A stretch of DNA of 64,000 bases from Rana temporaria (lineage: Eukaryota > Chordata > Amphibia > Anura > Ranidae). Shown one piece after another: positions 45,576-57,963 of the stretch (the first letter of the stretch is position 1; every line of letters starts with the position of its first letter). Position numbers and translations under genes: made by a program. The notes under the pieces were generated by a model that was not told where the DNA came from, made no database searches, and was given only the letters and a program-made list of their open reading frames with translations. The DNA is taken from assembly GCF_905171775.1 (NCBI RefSeq), contig NC_053494.1, positions 131,976,210-132,040,209 on the forward strand. Reading direction: 5' to 3'.

Positions 45576-46930
45576 TATTAAAAAAAAAACTTTAGGGCAG
45601 TATTTCCTAACCATTTCTTAGTTGTGTACCAATATCTCTAGCACTGCAATGTCTGAATGCTACCTGTTTCATTAAAGACCATTCAAAAATGACCACATAC
45701 TCCCACCTACATTTCCAGCCAGGGCTGGACTGGGACAAAAATTGGGCCCTGGACTTCATGCAGACTGGCCCACTTTCACAGGTCTCTCCCATGGCGGACG
45801 GAAAAAATACACCCCCCCCCCCTGGCCACCCAAGCCCCCTCTCCCCCTTCACTAGCCACTAGCCGTTCTACTTTATTAGAGTAGAACGGCTGGTACTTTT
45901 ATAAGCAGTACCAGTGGGGAAGCTAGACATTATTTCACCCAGGAAAAAGAATGAGTTGGTGCCCCCCCCCTTATGGGACAAGATTAGGCAGAAGTGAGAA
46001 ACTCCCAGGCCATAGCTGTTGAGTCAGCTGTCTGTCCCCTTCCCCATGCTCCTCTGTTGTCCCCCCTGCTTCTCTGGTCCTCCCCCTGCTTCTCTGCTCC
46101 CCCCAGGTGAGCGCTGCGGGGAGGGAGAGGAGGTGAGCACTGCAGGAAGGGAGAGAGAGAGGGGCGGAGGGGGGGCGGGCAACAAGTCACAATACCGGGT
46201 TTAATTACCTAAGGGCTCATCCACATGGCAGTTCATGACTGTCCACTGCCCAGATCAGCATATTTCTGTGGTGGGGAAGCCGGCTGTTTGTTTTTGGCTG
46301 TGAGCAGGAAGCCTGTTCATACCAATGACAGGCTGACACTATCTGTGGCTGTCCATGGCTGCTCACATGTAAGACATGTAATTAGGCACAGCTTTAGACA
46401 GATAAATGGCTGTGTATGCACACTGTGAGTATTCAGGGCTACTCATATATCCCTAGCCACAGGTAATCATTACATATGTGATCATATGTGGACAGCTGTG
46501 AAGACTTTCAGCTTGTAAATGATTTGTACAGGCTGAGTGGCCGCAAACACCATTTGACACAGATATTATTGAACTCCAGTGCTATGTTTACTTGGGATCA
46601 CTCCAATAATAAAATATATGTAATCTTCCTTGTTTGAGAGGCTTTTTGGATACCTATGGGATGTTTGGTGTCCACATTTCCTTTAATTTGCCCCCCCCCC
46701 ACCCACAGACCAGGTGGCCCCTTTCTGGGTTTGGAAAAAGTTAGATGGGTGGATTACAGTTATTTTTTTTTCTCTTCATGTGCAATCATTGGAGGGACAG
46801 ATTTGAATATTCATATAGGAGTCATATTTAATTTATTATGTTATTGGTAAAATATTTTAATATTAACATTATGTTAAATGTCATTTTCCTTTTCTTCCAG
46901 ATTGGACTTTTTATATTACTGGTTTGGCGA
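45576..46930. other. No gene; possible hAT end
   Basis: CAGGGCTGGACTGGGAC at about 45722 resembles a frequent hAT terminus, but I find no right end. Low-complexity C and G runs follow (45814-45826, 46140-46180). Confidence 0.35.
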
Positions 46931-46971
46931 GGATTCTGAAGAAGTGAATATGTCATGAAACGCATTGATCC
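46931..46971 (+). ncRNA. Hammerhead-ribozyme-like motif
   Basis: Stem I 5' strand GGATT (46931-46935), core CTGAAGA (46936-46942), stem II GTGA-loop-TCAT, core GAAA (46957-46960), a short stem III with one mismatch, ATT ending at 46966, and stem I 3' strand GATCC (46967-46971). Stem I pairs fully (one G-U). Its sequence differs from those at 4157 and 22195 yet stays complementary. One unpaired A precedes stem II. Confidence 0.5.
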
Positions 46972-46978
46972 TTTACAC

Positions 46979-47334
46979 CACAGGTGTCAAACACAAGGCC
47001 CGTGGGCCGAATCAAGCCCTCCAGGTCATTTCATGTGGCCCTCACATTTCTCCTGCAGCTGCAGGAGAGCTCCTCTGGTCCTCCTCCAGACCCTTACTTT
47101 CTGCTTTCAAGCAGTGCATCCAGCTTCTTCCCAGCAGCAGCATAAGGAATGGGGGGTACACTCTGATGTAAGGGAGAGTGGGGGGACTCAACTTCTGATG
47201 GTGAGGTGGCTCTTGACATCTAATGTAAGGGGAGGGGATGTGCTGGACATCTAATTGTACAGATACAACCGGCCCTTTTGAGGGCAATCATAATGCTGAT
47301 GCAGCCCACGATTAAATTGAGTTTGACACCTCTG
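46979..47334. mobile_element. hAT (Charlie-like) MITE
   Basis: The left end CACAGGTGTCAAACAC pairs with the right end (reverse complement CAGAGGTGTCAAACTC). Exact 8-bp duplications CTTTACAC lie at 46971-46978 and 47335-47342. It abuts the 3' edge of the hammerhead-like motif. Confidence 0.92.
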
Positions 47335-47375
47335 CTTTACACTAAATACTGACTATATCAATCTGGAAGTTTATT

Positions 47376-47543
47376 ACAGACAGACTTTTTCCATCAGAAA
47401 TTCCGACCGTGTAAGCTGACTTTTTTCCGAGGAATTCCATCGGAGTTTAGAAACAAAACATGTTCTATTTTACTACGATGGAATTCCGTTGGAATTCTGA
47501 TGTGCATTTGGTCGGGCAGAAGCCCGATCGTGTGTATGCGGCA
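47376..47543. mobile_element. Partial Harbinger-type MITE
   Basis: The right end CCGATCGTGTGTATGCGGCA is followed by TTA. The interior GGAATTCCGTTGGAATT and AACATGTTCTATTT blocks match 50737-51118. The left terminal repeat is missing. Confidence 0.65.
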
Positions 47544-47546
47544 TTA

Positions 47547-49164
47547 GGCTAATCTTTTGATATCAAAAAGTCTACCCAAAACTGATTTTTAGTTTAGTTA
47601 AACTACCTAACAAATGTATATTTCTAAAGGTAATATTATTGGCAAAATATATATATGCTTGAGTTCCTCAGTCTGCATACCTGCTGCGGACAATGATGAT
47701 TATTGCTCTTTTGTATTCAGCAGAATGCAATGGGAGGCAGAAACACCCCAAACTCCGAAATAGACAGGAACCAAGGAATCAGGATATATATCAGTAAGAT
47801 TTGGCTGTTGGAGTATTCAAGATATATAAGAAGCCAAGGTCTGACTCCATCCATTAGTTTCCATTCATAGATAAATTGTTGTACAAAGTTAAAGATTTCT
47901 CCAGTACATTATTAACTAGTTAACTTTATCATTTAAAATATCCCAGTATTACATGTAACTGGAAGTCTAGAATCGAAAGAGTTTGTTGGAGGAATCATTG
48001 GTGGGCATATTATCCAAAAGCAAGTCTTTATAAAGTACTGTATGTTTTACTCCCATTATCTTGTTTCTATGCATCATTTAATCGTTCAATAGGAATTTCT
48101 TGGTGCAAAATTTGGTAATAATGGTACATTTCTAATTAACCTTGATGCTATGCACCAAATCATTTCAGCACTTGTTTCAATTCTTGACTTTTGACTGTGA
48201 TGCAGCAATTCATAAAATCTCTGGAGACAAGCTACATCGACCCCCACCACTTTCTTATTAGTTGAGAGTGGTTTCTCATATACATATCACGATAATAACT
48301 TGTCATTTATGTTTTTCAAGTCATCTTCATTCTACCATTACCCAGTCACTTCAATTTATAATAACACTTGTAAATTTCATTATTTTTCTTCTTAACGACC
48401 TGTGCTTCAATTTCAAAATAATAAACAGAACATAAAATGAAATCTTAATGCATAGGAGACTGAAAAGTTTGTAGTGGGAACAGATGGTGCATCAACCTTA
48501 CGTATGTATACAAATCTTCTTAGCCTGTGCTTTTATTTTCTCCTCTTTATAAATGCAAATAATGTGGCCCCAGATATCACTGTTTAGATTACACTCTCTC
48601 CTTATCGCTGCTGATCAATGTGACATTTGCCGTTAACATAAAGTGGGCTCTCATTTAATGATGTTAATGTGTCCTTAATGTCAATATAAATGGGCCTCCT
48701 TTGTAGATACTTAGAAATAAAAGGTCCCAGAGAGACAAGTTTTATGTATGTTGACAGTTGTACAAAAGGGTGTATACAGACCCAATAATAATTCTATGTG
48801 GGTGCATTGAACAGTTAGCTACAAATTAATATAAAACTCTTCTGTAAATTGTGTTTTACACATAGTGTGTACTGATTAGGGATAAGCAAAATTAGGAGTT
48901 TTCGTATACCCGAAATTTCAGTAAAAGGTTGCCACTTTGATGAAATGCATTGGAAATATCTATGGTGTTTTTTGTGAATTTTCATACCTGTCCATTCCAG
49001 TGTGTTGAATTAGGGCAGTCTATTTAAATAATTGGGATACCAGTGCACCAGAATAGACAATTTTTTTTGTCCATGTTCCATTTTTAGAAATGCAGTGCAG
49101 AACAATGCACAGCACTGCAGCACACCAACATGCATACTGTGCATTTCATGACATTTTAACGATT
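47547..49164. other. No feature recognised
   Basis: AT-rich, possibly old unique sequence. No coding pattern. Confidence 0.5.
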
Positions 49165-49172
49165 CATTTTAC

Positions 49173-49442
49173 CAGGGCTTTTTTTTTAGGGGGAACTTGG
49201 GGGAACTCAGTTCCACCACCTTTGGCTCAGACCCTTTGGTTCTGCTCACCACAATCACTTGTAAACACAGAAGTCTGGTTTCTGTGTTTACAAGTGACAG
49301 CTCTGTAACCCCCTGAACTCTGCACTCTGTATGTAATGCAATTCTGGTATTTAATGCCCCTTTAAGACCCTTCTACTGTTTGTGAAATCTGAACGGGTCG
49401 TGGTTGAGTTCCTGCACCTATTTTCTGAGAAAAAAAGCTCTG
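49173..49442. mobile_element. hAT MITE (CAGGGCTTTTTT family)
   Basis: Begins CAGGGCTTTTTTTTTAGG; the right end reverse complements to CAGAGCTTTTTTTCTCAG. Exact 8-bp duplications CATTTTAC lie at 49165-49172 and 49443-49450. A CACTTGTAAACACAGAA/TTCTGTGTTTACAAGTG hairpin sits inside. The short frame at 49090-49308 is not a gene. Confidence 0.93.
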
Positions 49443-49514
49443 CATTTTACATATATTTTAATGAACTGCCATTTTCTTTAAAAATATGACAATGTTTATT
49501 ATTATTATGGATTC

Positions 49515-49986
49515 AAAAAACGGGTGAGTGCGCTAATAGCTAATAAATACAATTATTTAAAAAAATAAATTAATAAATAAATGAACAGCAAGTGAAACAC
49601 CAGCCTACCTAATATAACCTAAATATCTCAAAAAACAAGTTATCATCTAGTCCCCAATGTGACATGTGCCTAATAGATATACTTGATAATTAGTGATCAT
49701 TAGGTGAAAAACAAAGAATATAATAACAATATTCCACAAATAATCACAATAACATAAATTCAATAAATTCATGTGCTGCTATCAGTCCATAGAACTGTAG
49801 TGTACTGCAAGATCCACAACAATTGTCACGAAACATCCAGTGAAATAATATCCAGTGATAAAAGCTGTTAATGGTCCACCTTAACCGACTGATAAGGACA
49901 CCCACAAAAGTGCTCAAAAGATGGCAGCTAATTTATTTTTGATTATAATTTTATTTATTAGCTATTAGCGCACTCACCCGTTTTTT
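49515..49986. repeat. Long-range inverted repeat
   Basis: 35-base arms at 49515-49549 and 49952-49986 pair almost perfectly around GGGTGAGTGCGCTAATAGC. The 400-base loop has no coding pattern. The right flank runs into TTTGGCGCGAGATACATTTT, a common frog repeat ending. Confidence 0.7.
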
Positions 49987-50736
49987 TAATCCACTTTGCA
50001 GCTGTGGTATCCACTGTTTTTTTGAGGTGCAGCTCATATTTTGTTTAATTCTTTGTTTAATTGCACATTTGGCGCGAGATACATTTTTTCTTTTAATTAT
50101 TATTATGTTTATCTATTATTGTGTGAAAAATCTCTTAATACAATCAGCTTTGCATTTTGAAAATATGATAGGATAAAAAAAAGAGTCTTCAATTTTTATT
50201 GAAATACATTTATTACTATTATATAGAGAATTTGCATGCAAGGCTCATGTTTTTCTTGTGACTCCTTCTTGCAGGGTCAGCCACCTAAAATTGTGTTGCC
50301 ACTGAAGAACACTAATTGCTTTTAATGGTTCCGTCGAAATTTAGCTTCTGCATACCCATACAGTCCTTACTTCAGCCCCTTTACATTATTTTGTTCATAA
50401 AGATCTGAAAAGGGTAATTGAATATTCTGTTTACTTGATACCTTCTATTCCAGTTCTTTCTGCCTACTTATTTTTTTCCAATAGAATGAATGGAACCACA
50501 ATGGCTACTTAGATTTCTTCATCAGGCCATGAAAGTTTGCATTTGTATTTATTCAGTTAATAAAGGTCACCATTATTTGTGTACCCTCTTCTTCATCAGT
50601 TGTTAAATGTTGCTTGTGTTATTATATGTTTACATTTCATTTTCTTTTCTGGCTGTAATTTATTAATATTAATTGTTATTAATTAGTTGTTGAGAAAGAA
50701 AAACAATTCCCAATGATAATGTGAAGGATACTATTA
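49987..50736. other. No feature recognised
   Basis: AT-rich, no coding pattern. Confidence 0.45.
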
Positions 50737-51118
50737 TGCCCCGTACACACGATCGGAATTTCCGTTGGAATAAAATCTGATGGAATTTTCCGTCGGAAAT
50801 CCGTTCAAGCTGTCTTGCATACACACTGTCAGACCAAATTCCGACCGTCCAAAATGCGGTAATGTAAAACACTACGACGAGCCAAGAAAAATTAAGTTCA
50901 ATGCTTCCGAGCATGCATCTAATTGATTCTGAGAATGCATGTTTTTTCTCCTTTGGAGTTCCACACAGACAATTGGAATTTCGGAAAAAATAAAACATGT
51001 TCTATTTCTAAACTCCAACGGAAAAAAGTCTGATGGGGCCCACACACGGTCGGAATATCCGATGAAAAAATTCCGTCTGACTTTTTTCATCGGAAATTCC
51101 GATCGTGTGTACAAGGCA
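50737..51118. mobile_element. Harbinger-type MITE
   Basis: Starts TGCCCCGTACACACGATCGG and ends CCGATCGTGTGTACAAGGCA. The flanks are TTA on the left and TAA on the right. The palindromic interior is built from TTCCGTTGGAAT-type blocks. Confidence 0.82.
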
Positions 51119-52137
51119 TAAGACTGCAGCTGAGAGTATAGTAACTTACATTGTTGTTTTAGTTCACAAAAAATGTTTTACAAAACTAACATGATTTGAC
51201 TAACCTCAAAAGTTTAAAGCAGGCAATTTTTAAAGAAAAGCTATCACTATGAATACTATTTATTTTTTCACTTATAGTTAGAAAATGTGACTCTATGGCA
51301 AATAATATATAAAACATATATGTAAAAAAAACAAGGTCAAAACCAAATATATTAAACAAACATGAATTATTGCATGATATTCAATTGTTAAACAGCTTTT
51401 GCATTCAAGTTTCTCTTTTTAGTGCTCTGTAGAATAACCTATTATGTGCCTGCACAGACTCTATACGGAGGTCTAGACAAGGATTGAAAGTGTTGTGTTT
51501 AAGAGGGCTGCAGGGCAAAGGTTAATGTAACAGGAGCTGGCCCAGTCAGAGGTCAATAAAGGTGAATTGTTAAGCAAAACGACTCCTAATGACTTTCAAC
51601 CACTCCTGAAAAAAATAGGGCAGTTAATAACTTCCGAGTATCAAACACCCTAGGGAAATCTAACATTTTATTCTGAAATAAAATGATGAAATTTATGCTA
51701 CTCTGTTTAGTACAAATTATTGTCATTCTGGAGACAACAGGTCTAAGAATGCTACCTGTGATATAATTACCCCTTCAGCCAGAATTACATGAGAATGCCA
51801 AGGCTATTAGAAAATAAGAATGGTATTGGCCAATAATGTCATACTTGGAATCTCCGTGGGTTTTGCCTGATGTCTTCAAGAGTTACAAAATAATAATATA
51901 TACAGTATTTGGCCCTTCAAGTGTTATTAATATCAGAGGCAGAACTTGAGGCTAGACATAAGGGGAGGAGCAGACAGACAATGATGTAGTGGAAGATTGT
52001 CATTTGGGCAAATTGTACACTACATATCAGCCCCCTTTAGATGTTATTGACATTGACACCCACAATAAAACTATGAAATTATAAATCATGACTCACAGCA
52101 TTGACTGAGAATTGGTGTTTTAACACCCCCAAAACCT
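51119..52137. other. No feature recognised
   Basis: AT-rich, no coding pattern. Confidence 0.5.
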
Positions 52138-52140
52138 TGA

Positions 52141-52864
52141 GGGCCAGATTCACAAAAGAGATACGACAGCGTATCTCCTGATACGCCGTCGTATCTCTGT
52201 GATCCGCCCGTCCTGACTATGCGGCTGATTCATAGAATCAGTTACGCATAGATAGCCCTAAGATCCGACAGGTGTAATTGAATTACACTGTCAGATCTTA
52301 AGGATGCAATTCTAGGCCGGCCGCTAGGTGGCGAGGCCATTGCGGTTGGCGTAGAATATGCAAATGACTAGTTACAGCGATTCCTGAATGTCCCCGCTGC
52401 CCGTCAATCTAACTTTACGTTGTTTCCCTCGAGATACGCCGCGTAAAATTAGGGCTGAGCCCTAGGTGTTCTAAGCCATGTTAAGTATGGCCGTCGTTCC
52501 CGCGTCGAAATGTAAAAAATCACCTTGTTTGCGTAAGTCATCCGTGAATGGCGCTGGATGCCATTTACGTTAACGTCTAAACAAATGACGTCCGTGCGAC
52601 GTCATTTACCGCAATGCACGTCAGGTAATTTTCCCGACGGAGCATGCGCAGTACGTTCGGCACGGGAACGCGCCTAATTTAAATGGTGCCCGCCCCATTT
52701 AAATGAGGCGGGCTTGCGCCGAGCGGATTTACATTACACCGCCGCAAGTTTACAGGTAAGAGCTTTGTGAATCAGGCACTTACGCTATAAACCTGCGGCG
52801 GTGTAACGTAAATGGGATACGTTACGCTGCCGTGGAGCAACGTAAATGTATCAGAATCTGGCCC
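52141..52864. mobile_element. Harbinger-type non-autonomous element, TGA target duplication
   Basis: Ends are GGGCCAGATTCACAAAAGAG and TCAGAATCTGGCCC. TGA lies at 52138-52140 and 52865-52867. It shares ends and interior with 39736-40834, and ends with the transposase-bearing element starting at 62796. Confidence 0.92.
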
Positions 52865-52867
52865 TGA

Positions 52868-53738
52868 GTTCCTTCTCCACTCTCCTTACAGTAGGGTCTG
52901 GATGTACTCTCTTTCCCATCATTCTACCCTTTGTACTGAATTCCTGTATGTATTTCTGAACACCAGCTGCTACATGACCAGGTGGTGTTTACTTCACCTA
53001 CTGTACGTACATGCATTCTTGTTTGATATCAATTTGAATTACTGTAACTGGGTAGTAATACCTTTGCTGTATTATGCTTGAGCTGAACTGACACGTTTGA
53101 ATAATTGTACCTATTATATAATAGTGCTTACATGCTGAATACAACTTTATTGTAAAAGCATTCTTGGTATGTGTTGTGCTTACTCTATGCATTCAAAATT
53201 CCTGTACTAGCAGGTTGATACACTGTGTTGGCGTTTAAGCACCCTCTTTTATAATTGGTTAAAAATAGGGCAGATAATAGTGGTGTGCAGACCTTTATTG
53301 TAAATTCTAAGTGCTAGCTTCCACAAGCTACCTACTTTAGGTTTTGACCACTGTGCCTTAAAGTGTGTTTGAGTTACTTGAGTCAAACAGACAAGTTGCA
53401 AAACTTTTGTTGACTAGTGTATTCTAGTACATTGGGCCACACACAGTCCATATTACGTAATTGGTGAGCACACATGTGGCTTATTGGCAATTGCAAGCGC
53501 AGAAGTACACATTCACCTAATATCATGGTATTACAGAACCTGTTTGGTGTGGATGTATTTGGAGCTATATCTGATCAAAGAGGAAGAATAAACAATCGAA
53601 CACTGCTTTAACATTAAGTAGTAGAGTAGTAAAGTTTACAAAGTTTAATTTGGGAGACCTTTTTCATTCTTTTGACATTACATCATGCACATAGGAAAAT
53701 AATCTGTGACCTAAGCTTTGTAAACACAGTTTGGGGTT
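52868..53738. other. No feature recognised
   Basis: No coding pattern. Confidence 0.5.
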
Positions 53739-54138
53739 GTAAACCCAATCTTAAAAAAACCATACTAGCTCATTATGAATTACTTACCTTAGATCGAAGC
53801 CCCCGCAGCGGTCCTTGTCCCCCCTCCGGGGGGTAACATCTCTCCCAGGGGTTACTTCTGGGTATCGTGGCTGTGATTGGCCAGAGCCGCGATGACGTCC
53901 CACACATGCACGCGGGAGCCGCCGGTAATGGCACATGGACTGAAGCAACTGTACATAGGTGCCATTGCTTCAGTTTCCTTTAGTGCGCATGTGCCGATGA
54001 CATCGGCACATGCAGGGGACAGTGATATCTCCTAAACCGTGCAGGCATAGGAGAGATATCCTGGGTAGCTACAGGTAAGCCTTAATATAGGCTTACCTGT
54101 AGCATACAGTGGTTGTAAAGAGTTTACAACCCCTTTAA
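53739..54138. mobile_element. TTAA-type MITE (GGTTGTAAA family)
   Basis: GGGGTTGTAAACCC on the left pairs with GAGTTTACAACCCCTTTAA on the right. Interior blocks ACTAGCTCATTATGAATTAC, CCGCGATGACGTC, TCTCCTAAACCGT and GGCTTACCTGTAGC are shared with 2707-3097 and 34285-34697. Only the right side keeps TTAA. Confidence 0.75.
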
Positions 54139-57100
54139 GTGAATATTCTCTACTACCTAAAGTAGAACTGTGGAATCCCATTAAAGAAATGTGCTGTGGC
54201 ACTTGATTATAAATGCACTTATGGTTTTCTCCCCCTGCAAAGCATTACACATACCTGATGGGCCTGCCAGTGAACTCCAGGTAATGCAGTTTCCTGTGAT
54301 AGTGAGGTAACCCTGCTGCACTACATCTGCATTTTAAGCAGAGTTACCACTTTCATGTAGGCTGTGCATGCTTGGACTACAGTGCTATTAAAAAAAATGT
54401 TTTAGAGGGCATGGATATAAGCATTGTCACCACTGATTCAGAAACCTAACACTTGCAATTTTACACCTTGTTACACCTAGCTCTGTTTACTGCTTTCTGG
54501 GTGACAGCACTGGCTCTGTTGCTAAAACCCTCTCAGTGTGAGCTGCAGTGTCTGGGAGGGGGTGCATGTGACACACAAATGAAGGAGTATTTGGCTCAGT
54601 CAGGGAAGGTAAGGGAAGTTTGTTTACGTTATATTGCATATGCACATAGGCGTGTGCGGGGGGTTGCCAAATGTGCCTCTTCCTTTTCTAAATGAACACA
54701 GTAAACACACACTCACTGTGTTCATAACTGAAGCATAGTAAACTATGTTTACAATTTTTCAGTTTTTTTAATAAACAGGAAGCCACTTAGTACATTACAC
54801 AATCCCATTAATTTACTGCCCAGTGCAGCTGAGGCTGCACAGAAAGGTATTTGTGTTTGAGCTTTGGGGTTCACACCTTAATGCAATAGGCTGCGCACCC
54901 CTATGCATATGCATCTAATAGTAACTGGATTTGATAATTATTTAATCTGTCACAGATGAGCCTTTAGTTATGATCAGGCCCAAATTGTTGCAATGTTTCA
55001 AACAAAGTCTTTTGTAGGTGGGGTTTCAGATAAAGTATCACAAGGCAAGAGTGTGCGTGCAGCAATCCCAAAAAGCACAGTTAAAACTCTTCTGAATTAG
55101 ACTTCAATGGCTTCTCTAAAATATAATTTATTATATGTAAATATTAAAAGTAAACTAAGTGGATAGCCTTTGACAATTTTTTAGACAGTGCTAGGAGTGT
55201 TAGAAGTTTAATGATGCTTTGTGACTAAAGCTCCCAAATTACTTGTGAACAATGAGTAACCTACTTGTCTACTCAATGACACAATAGAACAATTCAAGAT
55301 CCCATGTTTCCACCTTCTTATTTGCTATATGTTTTCATACCATTTTACTCCTTTCACGTTCTATACACTCCCCTGCATACTCACTCCTCTTACACTTGCC
55401 CATCAACCAAAAACGGTGTCCTCCAGTCTTACAGAATATTATGTTATCACCATGAAGGTACTGCCTTCACTCCAATAGCAATCTTACCTCTTGAAATTGA
55501 CATAGGCAGATCTAATAAAATTGGCATAACAACCTTTAATCAGAAATAAGCTTCTAGGATTATTAATAATTTGTCCCTGAGTGGTGAAAATCTCCAGAAC
55601 CATAAAGGTCTTACACAACAATTAAATAGTTTAGCGTGTCTCTTCTAATGCCTCATGCACACATGACATTTTGAAAACTCTCCTAGGAACTTTTCCTCCT
55701 GGCAGCAGCATTTTGGCAGAAAAAAAGCCTGACACTTGTGAAAAGTAAATTTGTTTACTTTATATTGCATATGCACATAGACATGTACAGAAGGGTGTGC
55801 CAGGTGTGCCTGGGCCCACCCTTATTACTGCGTGCTGTGTATATTTCCCCAATTGCCTGGGCTTCCCCCTGTGCCCCCTGTCGCATTGCTGCTGGCTTCC
55901 CTCCCCTTACAAGCGGCTAAAGTTTGTAAAAGCTGATGCTTTTACAAGCTTTAGCTGCATTTACAGACTTCAAGAGCTTGGGTGTTAATTAATTCAATTG
56001 GGAAGAATAATAATTTATGCTGCCCATTGATATGAATTAACGCTCAAGCGCTAAACGTACCAAGAGTTTAGACGCATTTGGTCACGTGTAGCTATTTAAC
56101 CATTTCTTCTGGCAAAACTCTGCTGCTCCTACACTGGATACACTGGATACACTGGCAGTGTTTTTTTTCTCTGCCTAAAAGTCATACATTATTAAGTTAG
56201 CATTGCTCCGTTCAGTAAAAAAGACTGATCACCGTTGCCTCTACAAGAAGAGAAAGTACCTGTGCGATTATCAGACTGGCCAGCAGACTCTTGGAATGTT
56301 TATATGTATTTTTTTAAACAGGGTATGAAACTCATATTAGGAGTTTATTTTAATGGAGTTCAGTTTCACAATACATCAAATTTAGACATGCCTTACATAT
56401 GCATTGGAGTACTGAAGGAAAGAAAAGCATTCTGGCACAGAAACAACGAATTAATATTTACCATCATCTACTTAAGCACACTCAAAAGCTATAATAAATT
56501 GCATCTTGTTGTTTTTTTCTTCCCAGTTGCTTCTTTTCCACCCTCAGATTTCAGCCCCCAATTGCACAAATGGTTAACAAAAAACACTGTGTAGCAACCT
56601 ACAAACTAAAAATCACAATATTGGCTTAATGTCTGTGGATAAATCGGGAATAATTTAGGCTTCAAATTTAATGTTTTGATTTCTCTTGGCTGCAGCTATT
56701 GGCTGCAACCCAATTTAATCCCTTGTGTCTGTAATTCTCATTATATTGAAGCAGTGATAGGGGTTATATCAGAGTTTATCATGCACTGATCTCTACAAGG
56801 GTATATCTGTTAAAACTAATCTAAGGTCAACATGGAGTACCTCGCATAGAATACCTTTAATCATGAAAGCCAAGTAATAGAGGACATCTTGATTTTAATA
56901 TATAGGGAATAGGAATTTCATATAAATGAACTTTTATATGGTCAATAAAGCAGCATAATTTAATTTTTAAAATCAAACACAGACCCCAGCATTACAGAAG
57001 TGTAATCCAATCAATATTGCAAAGAAATTCATTTTAATAAATACATGCAGACATATAATGTACAGTTTTTTTGCAAAATATAAACACTGTATATGTACTT

Positions 57101-57639
57101 CTTACAAGGCAAGCCATATATATTGTGCAGTGATATCAGAGGGTCTTGGAGCTTAGCAGGCAGGACCTGACCTTAAAAATATAGTAGTCTCCTACAACCT
57201 GACATTGTTAAAACCTATTCCTAAGTTCACTATAAAGCTGCAGCCTTATGGAGAACTTTCACTCTTCCCCGTAACCAGTAAGGTAGTCTACCCCTTTTCC
57301 AAAAAAAAGAATAGGAATATTAAACCCTATACAATTGCCATTCACCCACCATAAAAAATGGTGGTTAGAACCCCTCTGTTCTCCTTTGTAATTTAAACTG
57401 CACTCTCTCATCATTATATTAAACATCCTAAAGATTTTCCCTATCTATTCCAATGGTGTGCCTCCAAAGTATTCCCTCAAATTGTTAAAAATCCCTCCAC
57501 ATTTTATGGCACAGAAAATCAATACTCAATACTATGAGGGAATTGCAGCCACTCCACCTGTCATAAAAGCTGACTAGCATTCCACAGTAGTTTAGCCCAG
57601 CAATTGGCAAACCAGAAGTGATGTCAATGTCATTCTGAT
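54139..57639. other. No gene; two short related repeat ends
   Basis: 54618-54676 and 55751-55830 share GTTTAC, TTATATTGCATATGCACATAG and GTGTGCC-type sequence in the same orientation. They are probably ends of one repeat family. The remainder is AT-rich with no coding pattern. Confidence 0.45.
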
Positions 57640-57682
57640 CTGCCCCAATGCATTTCACCCAATCGGCTTCCTCATTAAGAAT
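57640..57682 (-). ncRNA. Degenerate hammerhead-like motif
   Basis: On the minus strand: TTAATGA, GGAAGCCGATTGGGT, GAAAT, GCATT, GGGGC. The layout fits, but the first core C and the G are changed and stem I no longer pairs. Probably inactive. Confidence 0.3.
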
Positions 57683-57963
57683 TGATTGTCTGTGCCACTG
57701 CCAACAGTTTTTTTTGCATTTTCAGGCCGGAATCACACTAGTGCGTTGCGTTTTTGAGCTGCGTTCCCGTTGCGAATTTCTCTAGAGGGTGTTCTGCGGA
57801 TCAACTGCGGTTTATATAATTATCTGAGCTGCGTTTTTGGTGAGGGCCAATCATTGTTAGCTGTGTGATGATGTAGGTAATAAAAGGGAGTGACCTTTCT
57901 TGGACTCTTCCTTTTTCACGAGCATTCAGTATAGTGTGGAATTGGATTTGGATTTCAGAAGAA

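Noticed and set aside
50500..50545. CTGATGAAGAAATC on the minus strand as a hammerhead core
   Set aside because: There is no room for stem II between CTGATGA and GAAA, and stem I does not pair.
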